This document shows positions 58,409-64,000 of a DNA stretch of 64,000 bases, in pieces. Numbering within the stretch: position 1 is the stretch's first letter; each line of letters opens with the position of its first letter. Both the position numbers and the translations under genes were made by a program. Where the stretch lies: the NCBI RefSeq assembly GCF_018294505.1, contig NC_057798.1:367251673-367315672 (forward strand). Direction: 5' to 3'. This DNA is from Triticum aestivum (Eukaryota > Streptophyta > Magnoliopsida > Poales > Poaceae). The notes beneath the pieces are model-generated. The model saw only the letters and a program-made list of their open reading frames with translations. It was not told the DNA's origin and ran no database searches.

Positions 58409-59963
58409 TCACATGGGTATGGGCACTCCCCTTGGCAACTGCCAAGCTTGGGGGAGGTGCCCTGGTATCGTATCACCATCACAACTCCTATCTTTACCGT
58501 TTTTCTTAGTTCGATCCTATTAGTAGTATCTTGATTTAGTAGAATAAAGTCATGGCATGATCTAGTTTTGAGTTTTGCTTTATGATCCTTCTTTGTAATC
58601 GAGTCCGTGAGCTATATAATAAAGATTAGTGTTGAGTCAAGGGCTTGAGTATTTTGCCATGATCTTGGGTGATTAGAAGAAAAAGAATAAAAAGAATCAA
58701 GAGTTCATATTGATCTTATTGAAAGTAATGACTTCACATAGAAAGAGTATGATGATTTAAAGTTGTTGGGAGTTGGCAAATATAGCTTTGGTCATCGTTG
58801 CAATTAATAGGAAGTAATAAGGAAAGAGAGGTTCACATATAGATATATTATCATTGACATCTTTTATGATTGGGAGCACTCATTAAAATATGACATGCTA
58901 AAGAGTTGATGTTGGACAAGGAAGACAACATAATGAGTTATGTTTTCTTACATCTGAGATAAAGTATGTTGTCATGGTTCCTCTACCGTGTTGAGTTGCC
59001 TTTCCCCCTCATGCTAGCCAATTCTCAGCACTAAGTAGAAATACTACTTGTGCTTCCAAATACCCTTAAACCAGTTTTGCCATGAGAGTCCACCATATCT
59101 ACCTATGGATTGAGTAAGATCCTTCAAGTAAGTTGTCATCGGTGCAAGCAATAAAAATTGCTCTCTAAATATGCATGACTTATTAGTGCAGAGAAATAAG
59201 CTTTGTACGAACTTGTTGTGGACGCAATAAAAGCGACGGACTGCATAATAAAGGTTCACATGCAAGGGGCAATATAAAGTGACGTTCTTTTGCATTAAGA
59301 TTTTGTGCATCAACCCTAAACGCGCATGACAACCTCTGCTTCCCTCTGCGAAGGGCCTATCTTTTATTATTATCCTCTACTTTATGCAAGAGTCACGGTG
59401 ATCTTCACCTTCCTTTTTCATTTTATCCTTTAGCAATCTCAGCATGTTGGAAAGAACATGATATATATATATATATCTAATTGGATGTGGGGGAGCGTGA
59501 ACTATTATTGTTGACATTACCCTTGAGGTAAAAAGGTTGTGGGGCAAAACTATAAGCCCCTATCTTTCTCTGTGTCCGATTAAAACTCCGTAACCATAAA
59601 GTATCGCGTGAGTGCTAGCAATTATGAAGGACTAAGTGATAGTTGAGTATGTGGACTTGCTTTTAAGCTCTGACATAGACTCTTTCCGATGTTATGATAA
59701 ATTGCAATTGCTTCAATGACTGAGATTATAATTGTTGGTGCCCAATAAAGTTTCTGATTCATATTTTGGCTTTGCGAAAAGATCATCACTAGAACATAAG
59801 TAATCATATGACAAAATTTATATATGTTGCTGTTTTGAAGTAATCATGATGCCTTCATGCCCGTATTTTATTTTTATCGACACCTCTACCTCTAAACATG
59901 AGGACATATTTATTGTTATCGGCTTTTCGCTTGAGGACAAGCGAGGTCTAAGCTTGGGGGAGT
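58409..59963 (+). other. Noncoding 3' internal region with two polypurine-like tracts
   Basis: No protein domain. AAGCTTGGGGGAG occurs at 58444-58456 and again at 59950-59962; the second directly abuts the 3' LTR and is the polypurine tract. A short (TA)n run lies at about 59462-59479. Otherwise AT-rich. Confidence 0.7.
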
Positions 59964-61473
59964 TGATACGTCCATTTTGCATCATGCTTCTATGTCAATA
60001 TTTATTGCATTATGGGCTGTTATTTCACGTTATGTCACAATACTTATGGCTATTCTCTCTTATTTTATAAGGTTTATATAAAGAGGGAGAATGCCGGCAG
60101 CTGGAATTCTGGTCTGGAAAAGGAGCAAATATTGAAGGAATATTCTGCGCAACTCCAAAAGTCCTGAAACTCCATGGAATACCTTAGAATAAATAAAGAT
60201 AAATCATCGCCAAAGATGAAGGCCAGGGGGCCCACACCCTGCTCACAAGGGTGGGGGCGCGCCCCTGGGCACGCCCCCTACCTCGTGGGCCCCCTGGTGG
60301 CTCTCCGATGTCCATCTTCTCCCATATGAAGTCTTTCGATGAGAAAAAAATAGAGGAGAACCTTTCGGGACGAGACTCCGCCGCCACGAGGCGGAACCTT
60401 GGCGGAACCAATCCAGGGCTCCGGCAGAGCTGTTCTGCCGGGGACACTTCCCTCCGGGAGGGGGAAATCATCACCATCGTCATCTCCAACGCTCCTCTCA
60501 TCGGTAGAGGGCAATCTCCATCAACATCTTCACCAGCACCATCTCATTTCCAAACCCTAGTTCATCTCTTGTATCCAATTCTTGTCTCCAAGTCTGGGAT
60601 TGGTGCTAGTAGGTTGCTAGTAGTGTTGATTACTCCTTGTAGTTGATGCTAGTTGGTTTATTTGGTGGAAGATCATATGTTCAGATCCTATATGCACATT
60701 ATTACCCCTCTGATGAACATGAATATGCTTTGTGAGTAGTTACATTTGTTCCTGAGGACAAGGGAGAAGTCTTGCTATTAGTAGTCATGTGAATTTGGTA
60801 TTCGTTCGATATTTTGATAAGATGTATGTTGTCTAACCTCTAGTGGTGTTATGTGAACGTCGACTACATAACACTTCACCATTATTTGGGCCTAGAGGAA
60901 GGCATTGGGAAGTAATAAGTAGATGATGGGTTGCTAGAGTGACAGAAGCTTAAACCCTAGTTTATGCGTTGCTTCGTAAGGGGCTGATTTGGATCCATAT
61001 GTTTCATGCTATGGTTAGGTTTACTTTAATACTTTTGTTGTAGTTGCGGATGATTGCAATAGAGGTTAATCATAAGTGGGATGATTGTCCAAGTAAGGGC
61101 AGTACCCAAGCACCGGTCCACCCACATATCAAATTATCAAAGTACCGAACACGAATCATATGAGCGTGATGAAAACTAGCTTGATGATATTCCCATGTGT
61201 CCTCGGGAGCACTTTTACTATTATAAGAGTTTGTCCAGGCTTGTCCTTTGCTACAAAAAGGATTGCGCCACCTTGCTGCACTTTATTTACTTTTGTTACT
61301 TGTTGCTCGTTACAATTTATCCTATCACAAAACTATCTATTACCACTTATTTCAGTACTTGCAGAGAATACCTTGCTGAAAACCGCTTATCATTTCCTTC
61401 TGCTCCTCATTGGGTTCGACACTCTTACTTATCGAAAGGACTACGATAGATCCCCTATACTTGTGGGTCATCA
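59964..61473 (+). repeat. 3' LTR of the Sabrina-like element
   Basis: Starts TGATACGTCC after the polypurine tract and ends GGTCATCA at 61473, followed by the TSD GGAAT. Confidence 0.93.
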
Positions 61474-61732
61474 GGAATCAGGGCCTAGGCCGACGCAAAA
61501 TCCTAGGGTGGGCCGCGACCCAACCTAGGCACCCTGTAGATACATACCCGAGCGGTTTACATGCATTTTCGAAACTAAATTAGGAACATTTAGCTGACCA
61601 ATTAAAAGATTCTGGTTTAATAATATCAGATTAATATTTTACCAACTAAGCTTATTTAGCTTGATGGGTGGAGCAGTGCTGTTATGACACGAAGCACGTA
61701 TGCTGATCATAAAAGGGGGAAACCCTAAGCAT

Positions 61733-61807
61733 TTTTTTGAGCAAAAGAGGGTTTCCCCTCCGATTTCTATTAAAGAAACCACCACAAAACCAACATGATC
61801 AATTAAC
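61733..61807 (-). mobile_element. Short 5'-truncated LINE/SINE 3' end with TSD
   Basis: CCCTAAGCAT flanks both sides (61723-61732 and 61808-61817). The insert begins with a T run on the plus strand, so the minus strand ends GAAACCCTCTTTTGCTCAAA and an A tail, as in truncated non-LTR elements of Triticeae. About 75 bp. Confidence 0.65.
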
Positions 61808-61817
61808 CCCTAAGCAT

Positions 61818-62430
61818 GATCAATTAAACCCTATTATGACGGTGCCATGGCAGATTTAAAGCTGCAAATCGCAGAAATGCTATTTACCATCCATTGTTTG
61901 CTTCGAACTAAGAACTAAATTCTAAGAGCTGAAAAGAAAGTATAGCAACCAAGTTACAATGAATTTTCTAGTTGAGATCAAAAAGTTGAGCAGATATGAA
62001 GTACCACCTCTCTTGCGGCGCCGTGTAGACATCGGGGTTGTGATGGTTGTCGGTGGTGTTGAAGCTGATCTGCGATGGTAGATGGGTGCATCGGGAGATA
62101 AGTCCCGTTCCGGTGGACGAGAAGGTCGTGTGAGCGGCCCCGGCAAGAGAAGGACGGCGCCGATAAAGCGAGAGGATGCGATGCAAGGCTCCTGGTCCGT
62201 CACCGTGGATGAGATATGGACAGCTCTAGCAGTGGACGCCCCGGTCTTGGTAGGAGCTCCGGCATGGTGGAGGACGGTGGTGATGGATGGGGTAGAGGAC
62301 GACGGCAATGAATGGGGTGGCGGACAGAGGAGGCTGGTGTAGGGATGGTGTTCTAGCGCGGAAGGTGTATGAATGAGAAAATGGAGGGAGAGGTATGGGG
62401 AACTATGTTTTTGGGACGCGCCTGTCTGAA
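61818..62430 (-). other. Low-copy segment with a possible 5' exon (62014-62308)
   Basis: On the minus strand an ATG at about 62308 opens a Pro/Ser/Thr-rich frame (MPSSSTPSITTVLHHAGAPT...) of about 98 codons to a possible donor AGAG/GTGGTA at about 62014. GC-rich here, AT-rich on both sides. It could be the first exon of the Transposase_24-like gene, but no homology is recognised and the frame may be chance. Confidence 0.25.
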
Positions 62431-62880
62431 ATATGGGAAAGTTACGAACTTAGCCCCCGTTGAAAATTTGGATGTCACGTCGGTTGGGGATATCACGGTA
62501 ATCTTGCATCTCCCCAATATTTGCCCAGAGCGATTTCAGGCGAGGAGAGGGTGTTTTGCTGCCCACGGTTGGCGCCCACGGTGTATGAACGGGGCTGACA
62601 GGTAGGGCGGTTCTGTCATGTCTGAGTGAAGTTACGAACCTGCCCCTATTGAAAATATTTGCCTACATCGATTTCGGCCGAGTCGAGTTTGTTTTGCCGC
62701 CCACCGTGTATGAATGGGGAAATAGAGGGAGAGACAGTCGTCTTTCGGACGAGCTTGAATCAAATGTGTTTTGCCGCCCATGTTTGCCGCCCACCTGTCG
62801 GAATGGGCTCAGAGGCGGTCATGTCATGTCTAGTTGAAGTTACTAACCTACCCCTACTGAGCGTTGTGGAAATCGGGCAG
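62430..62880. repeat. Degenerate tandem repeats in low-copy DNA
   Basis: GTTACGAACTTAGCCCC, GTTACGAACCTGCCCC and GTTACTAACCTACCCC occur at about 62442, 62629 and 62838. TGTTTTGCCGCCCA-type words occur at about 62551, 62690 and 62766. The order suggests about three decayed copies of a unit near 150-200 bp. Confidence 0.6.
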
Positions 62881-63708
62881 ATGCATTGTCCGTGTAAGGG
62901 GTAGACATTAATTTCCTTCTCCCAAACACTAGCTTCGGGCAGCCGACGTGGGAGTGGACATTTTACCACTTCTTTTGAATTTTGGGACAATAAGCATCCA
63001 CGTTTACCCTGGCAACTAAATTCGAATCCATTCTGTATTCCAATACGAATCTTTATAAATCATTCTATGCGTTTTTATATATCTTCAAAAGCACGACAAA
63101 GATGTATTCCACTGTCATATATGAATATGATTTACAAATGCAGATACTCGAATTCAGAAGCTAGAATCCAGTTTAAGGTGAATTCGAATATTTGAAACCA
63201 CTTTGTGTCCATCTCAAGATTCACACGCAGCATAATGTGTACTCCCATTTAGATATGTACACAAGCGATGTCTCAAGATTCAAAATACCGAGTTAATCAA
63301 CCAATAATGTACACAACCAGCAGACATATAAACACATATAGAGTATATGGATGAATAATATCAACTAACATACATAAGCCAGGCCGCTGTACTTTTTTGC
63401 TAGAAGAGCATCCTTTTTTTAGCGAAGCTAGTACATCATCTTGGCCCTTTCAGATGCATGCCACTTAAGGACCATTTATACTACAACTATTGTTGAATGC
63501 ACATTCAGCCCGATTGGCATATTTATAGGTCTGGCACAACAATCAAAATGAAATGTCTCAGAGTCTTATCAATTAATACAGACTTGTGCTCAAAAAAGTT
63601 ACAACCCCCCAAAACCAAAAACAATTATTACATGATCTCTAAAACAAATGGTTTGATTGATTACATGAACAAACAACACAAAGGTTATTCAACGATGCAA
63701 AGAACATT
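62881..63708. other. Low-copy AT-rich DNA; nothing recognised
   Basis: No frame, repeat or motif that I can support. AT-rich with many ATTCGAAT-like words. Confidence 0.4.
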
Positions 63709-63996
63709 TCACCCATCATTTACCAAGTCGGAATTTAATTTCCTTTTTTCCTTCAGGACCTTAACAATGCGGTCAGTCTCAGCTTGCTTCATTTTGAAAT
63801 CCACCAAATATTTAATGGTTGTCTTGAGTACTGCTTATGATTGTGTTGTTTGCTTCCTCAACATGTCAACTTCATCTCTAAGTGCAAAAGCAGAATCTCT
63901 TTCTACCAATAGTGTAGCCTCTAGAGCATCAATAGTTGGCAACTCATGATGCACGATTGGGCCGGTGCCACTGTTGTGGGATGATACAACGTCCAT
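63709..63996 (-). pseudogene. 3' exon of a second Transposase_24-like gene, one in-frame stop
   Basis: On the minus strand the frame from the ATG at 63996 (MDVVSSHNSGTGPIVHHELP) to the TGA at 63709 has 96 codons, with a TAA at 63835-63837. The first half is ALEATLLVERDSAFALRDEVDMLRKQ-like coiled coil; the second half is Lys/Glu-rich helix (KQAETDRIVKVLKEKRKLN). The LRxEVxxLRK core matches the terminal exon at 32473-32865, so the two are probably paralogues. It continues past the window edge or begins there; the ATG may be internal. Confidence 0.45.
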
Positions 63997-64000
63997 GGGG

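Larger units (their letters stand above)
51349..61473 (+). mobile_element. Complete Sabrina/WHAM-like (Athila-type) gypsy retrotransposon; TSD GGAAT
   Basis: LTRs of 1509 bp (51349-52857) and 1510 bp (59964-61473) begin TGATACGTCCATTTTGCATC and end ATCATCA. GGAAT flanks both sides (51344-51348 and 61474-61478). Order: LTR, PBS, gag-protease, RT-RNase H, integrase, a small ORF, noncoding DNA, polypurine tract, LTR, i.e. gypsy order over 10,125 bp. Two stops split the polyprotein and the gag lacks an ATG. LTR differences are about 10 in the first 260 bases and fewer later (eye count, 2-4%), the youngest insertion in the window. Confidence 0.93.

Noticed and set aside
59462..59479. (TA)n microsatellite
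   Set aside because: Too short and common to be of interest.

Overview
The window is plant nuclear DNA from a large, transposon-filled grass genome, almost certainly Triticeae (wheat, Aegilops or barley type). The main evidence is the families present: an Angela/BARE/WIS-type copia LTR, a Sabrina/WHAM-like gypsy element, a CRM-clade (cereba/CRW-like) centromeric-type retrotransposon, a LARD-like element with giant LTRs, a CACTA transposon, a Stowaway MITE and an L1-type LINE. I see no intact host gene, no rRNA or tRNA gene and no CRISPR array. Family names are recalled from knowledge of Triticeae repeats, not from a search.

Left half (1-31967), nested and truncated elements. 1-4370 is the end of a very long LTR. 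4371-5804 is a decayed minus-strand gypsy gag. 5807-9011 is the relic of a spliced plus-strand gene of the kind that grass gypsy elements carry antisense. 9371-11346 is a truncated Angela-like copia element (minus). 11347-14540 is a gypsy fragment with sense gag-protease and the tail of an antisense ORF. 14541-18114 is a CRM-clade element (minus) whose LTR encodes the end of pol. 18115-20466 is one end of a CACTA transposon. 20467-31967 is a LARD-like element: part of its 5' LTR, PBS, a 3.3 kb internal region without recognisable protein domains, and a 6.3 kb 3' LTR containing an array of eleven 76 bp repeats.

Right half (31968-64000), about 7.2 kb of low-copy DNA split by three complete insertions with target-site duplications (TSDs): a LINE (35021-42591, 12 bp TSD), a deleted gypsy element with an antisense B3-like gene (43131-50241, TSD CCCTT) and a Sabrina-like gypsy element (51349-61473, TSD GGAAT) that keeps gag, protease, RT, RNase H and integrase but is broken by stops. 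The low-copy DNA carries a broken multi-exon minus-strand gene resembling plant En/Spm Transposase_24 proteins, and a related 3' exon at the right edge.

The most interesting theme is antisense coding inside gypsy elements. Three independent cases occur, one with three introns whose exons stay in frame and one with its own TATA box. Most premature stops in the decayed ORFs are TAG or TAA where a CAG or CAA codon would fit, as expected from decay of methylated cytosines.
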